Positions 27,410 to 38,205 of a stretch of DNA of 64,000 bases are shown in pieces (within the stretch, counting starts at the first letter, position 1; each line of letters begins with the position of its first letter). The DNA is from an uncultured bacterium (GTDB lineage Bacteria > Bacteroidota > Bacteroidia > Bacteroidales > Bacteroidaceae), in the NCBI GenBank assembly GCA_905214625.1, contig CAJMMQ010000005.1:42452-106451 (forward strand), in the 5' to 3' direction. The notes under the pieces were generated by a model. The model saw only the letters and a list, made by a program, of their open reading frames with translations. It was not told where the DNA came from and made no database searches. Both the position numbers and the translations under genes were made by a program.

Positions 27410-28012
27410 TCAATGCTGTCTAAAACATTCTCTTATGCTGTGTAAACGTGCGCAAAGTTGCGCTTCGTTCAGTCCGGCCATACTGTTGATACAGCCCAGC
27501 ATTGCAGCACCGCCGAAGTTTAGAGACTTCAGATAGTGTATCTTATCCGGCGTAACACCGCCAAGAGCCACAACCTTATTGTCCAGAATGCCCTGTTCTG
27601 ACGCCTGACGGAGCGTTGCATCAGTGAAGGCAGAGGCATATCCCTGCTTTGACACGCTGTCGAATATCGGGCTGAGAAATACATAATTGCAGTTATCTTT
27701 GTGCTGTTTTACCTCTTCAAGAGAATGACACGAACGGCTGACACGACCGCTGTAACCTTCGGGCACAATGTTTCGGCGCGCGTTAAGGTGTATTCCGCGC
27801 AGGCCATAAGGCTCAGCCAGTTCAAAAAAGTCGTGAACTACAATATGCGAACGGTCTGCTGCCGACAGCCCTTCAAGCAGGCGGGCACAGTCTGCTGCCG
27901 ATACTCCGGGCTTACGCAGATGTATTATGTCAACGCCGTTGGCCAACAAACGATGAAGAAACGTAGCCTCATCTGATAAAAAAACGGGAGAAGTAACTAC
28001 AATCCAAAGCAT
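27410..28012 (-). CDS. TenI-like thiamine phosphate synthase homologue
   Basis: 200 residues, ThiE/TenI barrel: GVDIIHLRKPG near residue 27, HDFFELAEPYGLRGIHLN near 60, SPIFDSVSKQGYASAF near 113 (TenI-type, instead of the GPFRFTTTKKN of the ThiE encoded upstream), VALGGV near 148. Probably a thiazole tautomerase or accessory enzyme, not a second true ThiE. It is last in the thiamine cluster, 149 bp after thi4 and beyond a strong stem-loop, so it may be expressed less. Confidence 0.78.
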   Translation of the reverse strand: MLWIVVTSPVFLSDEATFLHRLLANGVDIIHLRKPGVSAADCARLLEGLSAADRSHIVVHDFFELAEPYGLRGIHLNARRNIVPEGYSGRVSRSCHSLEEVKQHKDNCNYVFLSPIFDSVSKQGYASAFTDATLRQASEQGILDNKVVALGGVTPDKIHYLKSLNFGGAAMLGCINSMAGLNEAQLCARLHSIRECFRQH

Positions 28013-28109
28013 TGTTTAAGCAAAAATGAAAAGCGAAAAGTAAAAAAACGAATTTTGGTGTCTGTCTGCACTGACAAAATGCCTTACGGATACACCTTAT
28101 TATATATAA

Positions 28110-28152
28110 GGGGCTATGAAGTCCGGACAAAAAGCCGCTACTTCATAGCCCC
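28110..28152 (-). terminator. Strong stem-loop between thi4 and the TenI-like gene
   Basis: Perfect 13-bp stem GGGGCTATGAAGT (28110-28122) with 28140-28152, 17-nt loop; A/T-rich tail on the minus strand without a clean T-run. Acts as terminator or attenuator. Confidence 0.7.
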
Positions 28153-28161
28153 ACACCAAAA

Positions 28162-28932
28162 CTATTTAAGTTTCTTGATAATCAGTTCGGCAACCTTCTT
28201 GCCCGACATGAGCATACCGCCAAAGATAGGTCCCATACGCGGAGTTCCGCTCACGGCAGAAGCAGCCATACCGCAGACATAGAGTCCGGGATAAATCTCC
28301 TTTGTGCCGTTAACAACCTCATTCTCGCCTTCTACAACATCGAGAGAACGCTCACCTATAACATCGCCCGTATCGGTTGCAAGGCGAATGCCGTTCTTGC
28401 GTGCTACGGTCTTGCACATCTCGCTGTCATGACCTGTTCCGTCGATTACACACTTGGCCATGATGTTAATCGGGTCAACATGCATACCTTCACGCAAAAC
28501 CGGAGTCCAGTTGACTACGACACCGCTGACAACATTGTCCTTGAACACAACATCCTCAACAGAATAGCAGTTGAATATTGTTGCTCCGGCATGAACGGCC
28601 TTATATAACAGAGCAGAGGTGCTCTCAACAGAATCCATCACAAACAGGTCTTCGTCGTAGCTCTCAAAATTGATGTCAAAGTCTTTCACAATGTCGATGG
28701 CTTCTTTCTGCACGACAATCTGATTGAACATCATTGCGCCGCCCCACATACCGCCACCGGGAGACAACTTGCGGTCGAACTGGGCAACCTTAAGTCCGGC
28801 CTTTGCCAGATAATATGCGGCAACAATGCCTGACGGACCTCCGCCTACAATGGCAACATCGAGGTCAAGATTACGTTCCAACTTGCTGAAATAGGTACTG
28901 ATAATACCCTGTGATACTTTTTTTTCTATCAT
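28162..28932 (-). CDS. thi4: Sulfide-type adenosine diphosphate thiazole synthase (Thi4)
   Basis: 256 residues. Makes the thiazole moiety of thiamine from NAD and glycine. Rossmann loop AIVGGGPSGIVAAYYLAK near residue 28, GGGMWGGAMMFN near 60, DGTGHDSEM near 163, and the C-terminal SGTPRMGPIFGGMLMSGK. At the position where the yeast suicide enzyme has its sulfur-donating Cys, this protein has His (GMHVDP near 149), as in the archaeal catalytic enzyme that uses free sulfide. It replaces the ThiG/ThiH/ThiS/ThiF set, none of which is nearby. Fits an anaerobe in a sulfidic niche. Confidence 0.9.
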   Translation of the reverse strand: MIEKKVSQGIISTYFSKLERNLDLDVAIVGGGPSGIVAAYYLAKAGLKVAQFDRKLSPGGGMWGGAMMFNQIVVQKEAIDIVKDFDINFESYDEDLFVMDSVESTSALLYKAVHAGATIFNCYSVEDVVFKDNVVSGVVVNWTPVLREGMHVDPINIMAKCVIDGTGHDSEMCKTVARKNGIRLATDTGDVIGERSLDVVEGENEVVNGTKEIYPGLYVCGMAASAVSGTPRMGPIFGGMLMSGKKVAELIIKKLK

Positions 28933-29106
28933 TTTGTTTTTATTTTTTATATAGTAAATTTCTTATTTTCAATGAGTTAAGTATTTCCTTTCTTCATGCT
29001 TCATTGCACTCACGCAAGTAAGGCATAACGGCATGACGGGCACATATACAGCCTGTCATACTGCTGCGCTGACAGCTTAACGCCGAGGCATTAAAGCCCA
29101 CTGGCA

Positions 29107-31453
<2,347 letters not shown>

Positions 31454-31465
31454 ATCTTTTTGTCT

Positions 31466-32302
31466 TTATTCTTTATCAATTACGATTGCCGGCACAGGAC
31501 CGAAAAAGTGGTTTAGAGGTCCCGTTCCCCTACCTATTGTTATATCTGCTCCAGCCGTAAGCGCAGAAGTAAGATAGCGTTTAGCCTTGCCGACAGCCTC
31601 AACAAGACTATTACCGCGGGCAACAAAAGCGGCAATGGCAGACGAAAGTGTACAGCCCGTGCCGTGAGTGTTGCGGCTCGCTACAGAAGGAGCCGAATAT
31701 TCATTTAAGGAGATGTTGCCGTCAATGACGCTGAAAAGTATGTCTGTCTTTACGCAGCCCGACGCATGACCTCCCTTTATCAATACGGAACGAGTGCCAT
31801 AATCAAGAATGGCACGTGCGGCAGACTCAACATCATTAGCAGAGACGGGCGGCATTCCTGTCAGCACTGATGCTTCAGGAATATTAGGAGTAAGCAGGTC
31901 TGTTATGGGCAACAGTCTTTTTTCAAGCAAAGTGAGTGCATCTGAACTCAAGAGCATCTTTCCGCTGCTCGAAACCATGACAGGATCGACAACAAGAAAA
32001 GGCGGACGGCAGTCTGTCAAGGCATTTATTATGGCATCCAAAGTTGCTGCATCGTTAACCATGCCTATCTTAACGGCATCTGGATGCAGGTCTTCCATGA
32101 CAGCCACAATCTGGTCGTAGACCACCTGTGCGGGCACGGAATGAACATACTTAACGCCCATGGTGTTCTGCACGGTTAAGGCTGTAACGGCTGCTGCACC
32201 GTAAACGCCAAGCGCCGAAAAGGTTTTTATGTCGGCCTGAACGCCTGCACCGCCCGAGGGGTCAGAGCCTGCTATGCTTAAAGCTGAAATATATCTTTTC
32301 AT
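31466..32302 (-). CDS. thiD: Hydroxymethylpyrimidine kinase / phosphomethylpyrimidine kinase
   Basis: 278 residues, ribokinase fold. Phosphorylates HMP and HMP-P. SIAGSDPSGGAGVQADIKTF at the N-terminus, QNTMGV near 46, DPVMVSSSGK near 106, LTPNIPEA near 136, KGGHA near 178 and NTHGTGCTLSSAIAA near 213 (anion hole and catalytic Asp region, here GTGC). First gene of the thiamine operon, about 90 nt after the riboswitch. Confidence 0.95.
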   Translation of the reverse strand: MKRYISALSIAGSDPSGGAGVQADIKTFSALGVYGAAAVTALTVQNTMGVKYVHSVPAQVVYDQIVAVMEDLHPDAVKIGMVNDAATLDAIINALTDCRPPFLVVDPVMVSSSGKMLLSSDALTLLEKRLLPITDLLTPNIPEASVLTGMPPVSANDVESAARAILDYGTRSVLIKGGHASGCVKTDILFSVIDGNISLNEYSAPSVASRNTHGTGCTLSSAIAAFVARGNSLVEAVGKAKRYLTSALTAGADITIGRGTGPLNHFFGPVPAIVIDKE

Positions 32303-32389
32303 CGTTCTGTCTTGATATTTATAACAAAATGTACAAGGAAAAAGACGGAACGTATGAGATATATCTAAACGTTTGAAAAAAGAATGTCA

Positions 32390-32484
32390 CCAAAAATTCC
32401 CGACGTCGGCATTATCCGTACCGGTACAATGTGTATCTTCTCAGCCGTAAACGGCACAACAGCCGCACAGCACCACCTTTTTAG
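32390..32484 (-). promoter_or_regulatory. TPP riboswitch (THI element) controlling the thi operon
   Basis: Read on the minus strand: P1 CUAAAAA (32478-32484) pairs with UUUUUGG (32390-32396). Between them are GGUGGUGC, the conserved CUGAGA (about 32440), and GGAUAAUGCCGACGUCGGGA (about 32399-32418), which carry the pyrimidine- and pyrophosphate-sensing elements of TPP aptamers. It begins at the predicted transcription start and lies upstream of thiD. No clear terminator follows, so control may be at translation. Confidence 0.9.
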
Positions 32485-32491
32485 TACATTG

Positions 32492-32523
32492 CAAAGATAC
32501 TGTTTTACGGTGCAACAGCCAAA
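32492..32523 (-). promoter_or_regulatory. Promoter of the thiamine operon
   Basis: Minus strand TTTG (32520-32523), 20 nt, TATCTTTG (32492-32499): perfect match. Predicted start near 32485, at the first base of the riboswitch P1 stem. Confidence 0.8.
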
Positions 32524-32570
32524 TTTTTGTGTGCTTTTATTTATGAAAATACAAAAAAATAATTGCAAAG

Positions 32571-32619
32571 AAAAGCCCCTTTCATCTACAATCTTATGCA
32601 AGATAAAGATGAAAGGGGC
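32571..32619 (-). terminator. Terminator of the MFS permease gene
   Basis: 13-bp perfect stem GCCCCTTTCATCT (32575-32587) with 32607-32619, loop 19 nt, then TTTTC on the minus strand. Insulates the permease from the thiamine promoter. Confidence 0.85.
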
Positions 32620-32648
32620 CTGATTATTTTATTAAAGCAAGCCTAAAC

Positions 32649-33890
32649 TTACTTTACATTGATACCAATCTTACTTCCGAAGTTGCAGAACCAAAGAATA
32701 TATGCATAATAAACAAACATGATGCACATTGCAACAACGACACCAGTTGCGTCAACAACAGAACCCATAACCGGCATAAGTATGGCTGCGCCAATAACGC
32801 CAGTATTGATAATACCTGTGGCAGCCTTTGTGTGAGGGCCGAGAGCCTGAAGACCGAGATTAAAGATAAGCGGCCACATAACAGAATGGAACAGGCCGGC
32901 TGCAAGCATACACCAGATGCCAATCATGCTGTCTACAAGCACAAGCGACAAGGCTATGCACAAAGCACCGAGACACAAACATGCCGTAAGCAACTTGCGC
33001 GGCTGGAACTTGGTAAGGATACCCGCACCGATGAAACGTCCAACCATCATGCCACCCCAATAGAATGCAAGATACTGTGTGGCCAAAGCAGCAAGGGCTG
33101 CCGAATCCATTTCAGGATGAAGTGTCTGGAAACGGTACGGCAACATAGAAGGAACGCCAATCTCAACACCCATATACATGAATATTCCGAGAGCTCCAAG
33201 CCATACATGAGGATACTTGAACACACTGTCCTTATACTCATGATGCTCACCGGCAGCTTCTGCCTGGGCACCTTCATCTATTCGCGGCAACTTGAGGAAC
33301 ACAAGAATAATGCATATCGCAATGGTGAACAGGCCAAGGCCAAGGAACGGACCGGGCACATATTCAGGAGCCGGAGCCTTGCCGTTGATTATCACATAAG
33401 TGATAAACAGCGGGGCAACCGTTGTTGCAACGCTGTTGAGAGCCTGACTCAGTGTCATGCGGAATGCTCCCTTTTCAGGTGAGCCTAACACCATAACATA
33501 AGGATTGGCAACATTCTGAAGCATAACAACGCCCATTGCTACAAGGCACATTGAAGCCAGGAAAATAGCATAGACATTGGCTCCAGCGGCTATTGCCGAA
33601 TTGATGCCGATGGAATTGATTACAAAACCTATACCTGACACAGCAAGGCCGAGAATCAGAGTGTTTTTGTAACCAATCTTGCTCATAAGCAATGCGAATG
33701 GTATTGACAGCAGATATGCGCCATAAAAAGCGGTGTTGACATACTGTCCTTGTTGTGCAGAGAGGCTGAATGCTTCAGAGCAGAATGCGATCATCGAATT
33801 GTTCATTGTTGTAATAAATCCGATAAGGAAGCACACAATGAACACGACAATCAGAGCAAATGTGTAATTTTGCTTGGGTTTTTGATTCAT
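32649..33890 (-). CDS. FHS-family sugar:H+ symporter (FucP-like MFS permease)
   Basis: 413 residues, 12 predicted membrane helices. ALIVVFIVCFLIGFITTMNNSMI at the first helix, LLSIPFALLMSKIGYKNTL in helix 2-loop, LQNVANPYVMVLGSPEKGAFRMTLSQALNSVATTVAPL near 124, and FHSVMWPLIFNLGLQALGPHTKAATGI near 330 are the pattern of the fucose/glucose/galactose FHS group. Inner-membrane uptake of a hexose. A GH29 alpha-L-fucosidase gene 2 kb away makes fucose a plausible substrate, but glucose/galactose is equally typical of the group. Confidence 0.85.
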   Translation of the reverse strand: MNQKPKQNYTFALIVVFIVCFLIGFITTMNNSMIAFCSEAFSLSAQQGQYVNTAFYGAYLLSIPFALLMSKIGYKNTLILGLAVSGIGFVINSIGINSAIAAGANVYAIFLASMCLVAMGVVMLQNVANPYVMVLGSPEKGAFRMTLSQALNSVATTVAPLFITYVIINGKAPAPEYVPGPFLGLGLFTIAICIILVFLKLPRIDEGAQAEAAGEHHEYKDSVFKYPHVWLGALGIFMYMGVEIGVPSMLPYRFQTLHPEMDSAALAALATQYLAFYWGGMMVGRFIGAGILTKFQPRKLLTACLCLGALCIALSLVLVDSMIGIWCMLAAGLFHSVMWPLIFNLGLQALGPHTKAATGIINTGVIGAAILMPVMGSVVDATGVVVAMCIMFVYYAYILWFCNFGSKIGINVK

Positions 33891-34008
33891 GGTCGTAAAG
33901 TTTTTATGATTATTATTGTTATTCTATAGCATGTTGAACTGCTTAAGCCTGACGCCGCAAATATTATTTATTAGCCGACGCCACGCCTAATGCACGTTCT
34001 AAACAAAA

Positions 34009-34866
34009 TTATGACAACCTTTCCTCCGGTATGAAGTCGTCTTCTTCATCCTTCTTTGATGTGCGCTTGCGTATAACACGCTTACGCTTCGGCTTCTCCT
34101 CCACCGGCTTTTCGCTCTTAACACCGGCCAGTTCCGGGTCTATCATGATGCGTCCGCAATACTCACATACAATAATTTTCTTGTGCATTCTGATGTCGAG
34201 CTGGCGCTGTGGCGGTATCTTGTTGAAGCATCCGCCGCATGCATCGCGCTGCACGTAGACAATACCCAGACCGTTGCGCGCATTCTTGCGTATGCGCTTG
34301 AAGCTGGTAAGCAGACGCGGCTCTATCTTCAGTTCAAGTTCCTTGGCTTTCTCCTTAAGCTTCTCTTCCTCGGCCCTTGTTTCGTCCATTATCTCATCGA
34401 GCTCATTTTTCTTCTCCTCGAGAGCCATGCGACGGTCTTTTATAAGCTCCTCGTTAGCCTTCAGGTCGTTGTTTTTCTCCTCAATTTTAACGTTTGCCTC
34501 TCTTATCTTCTTGTTGCAGAGCTCAATTTCGAGCGACTGGAACTCAATCTCCTTGCTCAAAGTGTCATACTCGCGGTTGTTCTTAACGTCGTTAAGCTGC
34601 TCCTTATAACGTTCAACACTGGCCTGAGCCTCGTTAATCTCGGCTTTTTTCTGCACAACGGCATTCTGAAACTCCTTGATGTCGTTCTTTATTTTCTCAA
34701 TACGTATTGTAAGACCGGCAATCTCGTCTTCGAGGTCTTGCACTTCAAGAGGCAGTTCACCTCTCAAAGCTCTTTTTTCATCGATAGCCGACAATGTGGT
34801 TTGCAATTGGTAGAGAGTTTTCAGTTTCTCTTCTACAGACAAATCTGTGGGATCTTTTTTAGCCAT
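34009..34866 (-). CDS. Coiled-coil zinc-ribbon protein (C4 type)
   Basis: 285 residues. Residues ~10-190 are an almost continuous coiled coil (Glu/Lys/Leu rich). Residues ~205-255 hold a C4 zinc ribbon: CGGC, then CEYC about 25 residues on. The tail is Lys/Arg/Glu rich. Bacteroidetes and Actinobacteria encode this protein next to Nif3-like proteins; here the nif3 gene ends 3 bp upstream. Structure of a chlamydial relative suggests nucleic-acid binding. Function uncertain. Confidence 0.85.
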   Translation of the reverse strand: MAKKDPTDLSVEEKLKTLYQLQTTLSAIDEKRALRGELPLEVQDLEDEIAGLTIRIEKIKNDIKEFQNAVVQKKAEINEAQASVERYKEQLNDVKNNREYDTLSKEIEFQSLEIELCNKKIREANVKIEEKNNDLKANEELIKDRRMALEEKKNELDEIMDETRAEEEKLKEKAKELELKIEPRLLTSFKRIRKNARNGLGIVYVQRDACGGCFNKIPPQRQLDIRMHKKIIVCEYCGRIMIDPELAGVKSEKPVEEKPKRKRVIRKRTSKKDEEDDFIPEERLS

Positions 34867-34869
34867 ATT

Positions 34870-35655
34870 TTACAAGTAAATTATAGGATTTGTGTTGGTT
34901 TTTGTGAGATAAGTCACAACTCCCGGACACGCTTCCTCGATTATTGATTTAAATATTTCGTTAGTATACTGTTCGCTCTGATAGTGGCCAATGACGGCAA
35001 TCTGTATTTCCTGCTCATGCCCGAAATACTCGTGATAGTGCATCTCGCCGGTAATGAAGGCGTCGGCACCCAAGGCAATGGCATCAGGAAGGAGGAACGA
35101 GCCTGCGCCTCCGCATATGGCAACAGTCTTGATGGGACGGCGCAAAAGCTGATTGCACTGCACACACTCCACGTCGAACGTGCGCTTCAGCATGAGCACA
35201 AAGTCGTCGGCTGCAAGCGCCTCGGGCAACTCTCCTATCACACCGCTGCCGCACTCGATGCCGCCTACTGCCTTTTCGGCAAAGAAACGGCAATCTTGAA
35301 GCTCCATCTTCTCCGCTATCTTGAAGTTAACACCGCCACGGGCGTTATCCATATTAGTATGCATGGAAACCACCGTGATATCATTTTTCAGAGCCTTGGC
35401 CACGGCGCGCTGCACGTCGTCGGCATAAGTGATGCGCTTCAGCGCATGGAAAATCAACGGATGATGGCTCACTATGAGATTACATCCCAAAGCAACAGCC
35501 TCATCGACGACTTTTTCTGTAACGTCAAGGCACAATAAAGCCCCTGATACTTCCGCCTCTGTCAGTCCTGCCTGCAGGCCAGCATTATCAAAGCTCTCCT
35601 GTAGGGGCAGAGGCGCGAAACGTTCAAGGGCGTCAACCACTTCTCTTATTTTCAC
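34870..35655 (-). CDS. Nif3-like dinuclear metal-centre protein (NIF3/YbgI, GTP cyclohydrolase I type 2 homologue)
   Basis: 261 residues. Metal ligands of the family are present: IVSHHPLIFHALKRI (two His), MHTNMDNARGGVN (His, Asp) and GHYQSEQYTNEIF (His, Glu) at the C-terminus, plus the GGAGS segment. Forms hexameric toroids in known structures; activity in cells unknown. First in a two-gene unit with the zinc-ribbon protein, behind a perfect promoter. Confidence 0.9.
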   Translation of the reverse strand: MKIREVVDALERFAPLPLQESFDNAGLQAGLTEAEVSGALLCLDVTEKVVDEAVALGCNLIVSHHPLIFHALKRITYADDVQRAVAKALKNDITVVSMHTNMDNARGGVNFKIAEKMELQDCRFFAEKAVGGIECGSGVIGELPEALAADDFVLMLKRTFDVECVQCNQLLRRPIKTVAICGGAGSFLLPDAIALGADAFITGEMHYHEYFGHEQEIQIAVIGHYQSEQYTNEIFKSIIEEACPGVVTYLTKTNTNPIIYL

Positions 35656-35684
35656 GCTTTTCAGCCTTTTAATATAATAATGTG

Positions 35685-35716
35685 CAAAGATAATAATTTT
35701 CTGCCGGCTTTACAAA
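35685..35716 (-). promoter_or_regulatory. Promoter of the nif3-zinc ribbon pair
   Basis: Minus strand TTTG (35713-35716), 20 nt, TATCTTTG (35685-35692): perfect match, 29 bp before the ATG. Confidence 0.75.
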
Positions 35717-35747
35717 CCACGGCTCTCTTTATTTACATTCTTTAACC

Positions 35748-35813
35748 TTAGGCCACAGTTCGTCGCCACTTACCGCTGCATGCAGTCTATCCGGCAACAC
35801 AACTGCGGCCTAA
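35748..35813 (-). terminator. Long stem-loop after the fucosidase gene
   Basis: TTAGGCCACAGTT (35748-35760) pairs with AACTGCGGCCTAA (35801-35813), one mismatch; the loop contains the palindrome CTGCATGCAG. Probably ends the fucosidase message. Confidence 0.5.
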
Positions 35814-35840
35814 TGCATTATAAATCAAGACAAATATGAT

Positions 35841-37478
35841 TTACTCTATTTTCAGTACCGGGGCTATGTTGTTAAGTTTTTCGGGCAGAAAAGCCTCAAG
35901 TCCGTTGTCCGTAACCTCAAACTTTACCTTTCCGTATCCAAGCAGTTCCACGCTTTTTATATTTCCGCATGGAGCGGTCTTGCCTCCTTTTGCAAGCGAC
36001 TTTATCACAATCTTACTTTCGGCCGGCCATGCCAGCGCTATGGCATAGAGAGTTTTTCCCTTTGTGGTAAACCTTATCTCGTCGGCTCCTGCCTTGCCGT
36101 ATGAGCCCTCATTAAATCCCTGTGCGTTGAGCGGAATGTCAGAATCGGCTATAGGGCCTTCTCCAAATACAATCCATGGGCGTGTGTCATATATCGCTTC
36201 ATTGTTAACGGCCATCCAGTCGCCAAACTCGTTGAGTATTTTTTCTTCCTTTTCGTCGAACGTACCGTCAGCCCTAAGCGGAACACTGAGCAGCAGATTG
36301 CCGTTTTTGCTCACTATGTCGGCCAGCAGCTTTACTACGTTGGCTGCCGACTTATATCCGTTTTTCTCATAGATACTCGTGTTATAGTGCCAGCCGCCTA
36401 TACATGAGCACGACTGCCACGGACGCTCTATTATCTCGTTTGGCGCGCCGCGCTCCACATCCCATACAAGGGCACGTTTCTGCTGCTCGTCGAGTATCTT
36501 GCCAAACATCACGGCTTCAAGTTTGCCATTATGCGTTGCCATGCTGTGGTTATAGAAGTGAGCGGCAATCTTCAGGCCGGCATTGCAGAACGGATAAAAC
36601 GGAACGCCCGTAACATCAAAATAAAGGAGGTCTGGGTTATATCTGTTTATAACATCGAGAGTACGGTTGTAGAAGTTGGTGCAAAACTCTTTCGACGGCA
36701 GATTGGCGCCGTTGCCCCATGCCCACTGGCCGTGTATCGAATTATTGTTCCAGCTGTCATTGCTCAGCGGATGGTTCTGCGCGTAAAGCTCCTGCGGGTC
36801 GTATCCTTCCCACCATTTTCCCTTTCCGTCTTCTTTTGTCAGTTTGCCGTCATAAGGAATTCCCTTTTTAGGCCCAGTCGTGTCGTGGCGCTGCGATGGC
36901 TCATACCATATCCAGGCATGGTCGGCATGCAGGCTTACGCCGAAATAGAGTCCGTTGTCGCGCGCTGCCTTAGCCCACTCGGCCAGGATATCGCGCTTTG
37001 GCCCCATGTTCATAGAGTTCCACGGCTGATACTTGCTGTCCCACAGGTCCATGTTATCGTGATGATTTCCAAGCGCAAAGAAATACTGTGCGCCTATTTT
37101 TTTATAGAAAGCCACCAGCTTTTCGGGATTCCATTTTTCGGCCTTCCACAAGGGTATTATATCCTTGAATCCTACCTCCGACGGGTGTCCGTAGTGTTCA
37201 ACGTGATATTTATACTCGCGCGTACCTTCCATATATAGCGAACGTGCCATCCAGTCGCCCGTGCCCTCGACACACTGCGGCCCCCAATGGGCCCATATTC
37301 CGAACTTAACGTTGCGAAACCACTCGGGCACCTGATACTGTTCGAGCGACTGCCATGTAGGCTCAAATTTGCCTTTCATCATCGGCTCGTCGGCCTCCGA
37401 CACCGTAACCTTATATGTCTGAGCCGACAACGGCATTACCACTGACAGCAAAGACGCCAAAATGAGTTTGTATTTCAT
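35841..37478 (-). CDS. Alpha-L-fucosidase, GH29
   Basis: 545 residues. Signal peptide ending MPLSAQ. GH29 barrel from ~40: WFRNVKFGIWAHWGPQC, AEKWNPEKLVAFYKKIGAQYFFALGNHHDNMDLW, GVSLHADHAW, and DLLYFDVTG near 285, whose Asp fits the nucleophile. NGNLLLSVPLRADGTFD near 400 is the usual end of the catalytic domain; a beta-sandwich follows to the C-terminus. Exported, probably periplasmic, removing fucose from host glycans. No SusC/SusD neighbours, so an isolated glycosidase. Confidence 0.92.
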   Translation of the reverse strand: MKYKLILASLLSVVMPLSAQTYKVTVSEADEPMMKGKFEPTWQSLEQYQVPEWFRNVKFGIWAHWGPQCVEGTGDWMARSLYMEGTREYKYHVEHYGHPSEVGFKDIIPLWKAEKWNPEKLVAFYKKIGAQYFFALGNHHDNMDLWDSKYQPWNSMNMGPKRDILAEWAKAARDNGLYFGVSLHADHAWIWYEPSQRHDTTGPKKGIPYDGKLTKEDGKGKWWEGYDPQELYAQNHPLSNDSWNNNSIHGQWAWGNGANLPSKEFCTNFYNRTLDVINRYNPDLLYFDVTGVPFYPFCNAGLKIAAHFYNHSMATHNGKLEAVMFGKILDEQQKRALVWDVERGAPNEIIERPWQSCSCIGGWHYNTSIYEKNGYKSAANVVKLLADIVSKNGNLLLSVPLRADGTFDEKEEKILNEFGDWMAVNNEAIYDTRPWIVFGEGPIADSDIPLNAQGFNEGSYGKAGADEIRFTTKGKTLYAIALAWPAESKIVIKSLAKGGKTAPCGNIKSVELLGYGKVKFEVTDNGLEAFLPEKLNNIAPVLKIE

Positions 37479-37510
37479 GATATTTTCATTGTTGTTTAGT
37501 TAACATCTAA

Positions 37511-37541
37511 CAAATATACCGCTTTTTATTATACGGTCAAA
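37511..37541 (-). promoter_or_regulatory. Promoter of the fucosidase gene
   Basis: Minus strand TTTG (37538-37541), 19 nt, TATATTTG (37511-37518). Confidence 0.65.
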
Positions 37542-37639
37542 AAGTAAGGTCTGACTTTAAACAACTTTAACCATTAATTACCTAACAAAGGTTAAAGCAA
37601 CACATATAGGCCAGTTCCGTAAAAAAACTCACTGAAAAA

Positions 37640-37760
37640 GGCAACACAAAAGGCCGTGTTTTGCATTGTAAAAGGCCGTGTTTTGTACGATAAAACGGCA
37701 TGTTTTGCAGCGCGATTTGCGGCATACTACAACACCACTGATTATCAGATAGTTACACTT
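37640..37760 (+). repeat. Dispersed intergenic repeat, copy B
   Basis: Three alternating modules (CACAAAAGGCCGTGTTTTG, TGTAAAAGGCCGTGTTTTG, GATAAAACGGCATGTTTTG) followed after ~30 nt by CTGATTATCAGATAGTTACA (37738-37757). Clearest tandem arrangement of the family. It lies between divergent genes; the rest of 37542-38170 shows no gene. Confidence 0.75.
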
Positions 37761-38170
37761 ATAAGCACAATTACATACAACAAAAAATTGCATAATACGG
37801 CAAGATTTGCTGTTTAAGTTTATTTAAACATTGCATATTACACTCTTCCGAGTCTCAATTTGATGGACAGACACATTTATACAGGCTATAAAATTCATCC
37901 AGAAAATATGTCAGACCTTAAATTAAATCGCCAGGTACATTCAATAAATCTGCCGAAAGCCAAATGCCGGCATACCATAAAGCACAGCCTGCGACAAACT
38001 GCTTCAACGTATTTTATTCCCTGTAAATAAATATGACACGAAATGTCTGTAAAATACTTATTTACACACCTTTATGCAACAATCCTGCATGTTTATTCTT
38101 AAATTCTACAAAATGTGCCGATTTATTGAAAAACAGCCGGATTTTGCAGACTTAATATCAACATAATTAT

Positions 38171-38178
38171 TACTTTTG
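38171..38178 (+). promoter_or_regulatory. -7 element of the NhaC gene
   Basis: TACTTTTG, exact -7 match, 27 bp before the ATG at 38206. TTTG at 38143-38146 is 24 nt away, somewhat long for a -33 box. Confidence 0.45.
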
Positions 38179-38205
38179 CAGCCAAAAACTTCAATAGGCA
38201 CATTT

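Noticed and set aside
32365..32601. 78-codon minus-strand open frame upstream of thiD
   Set aside because: Runs through the thiamine promoter, riboswitch and a terminator.
37500..38170. Coding gene in the fucosidase-NhaC gap
   Set aside because: No frame of useful length; the sequence is explained by promoters and repeat copy B.
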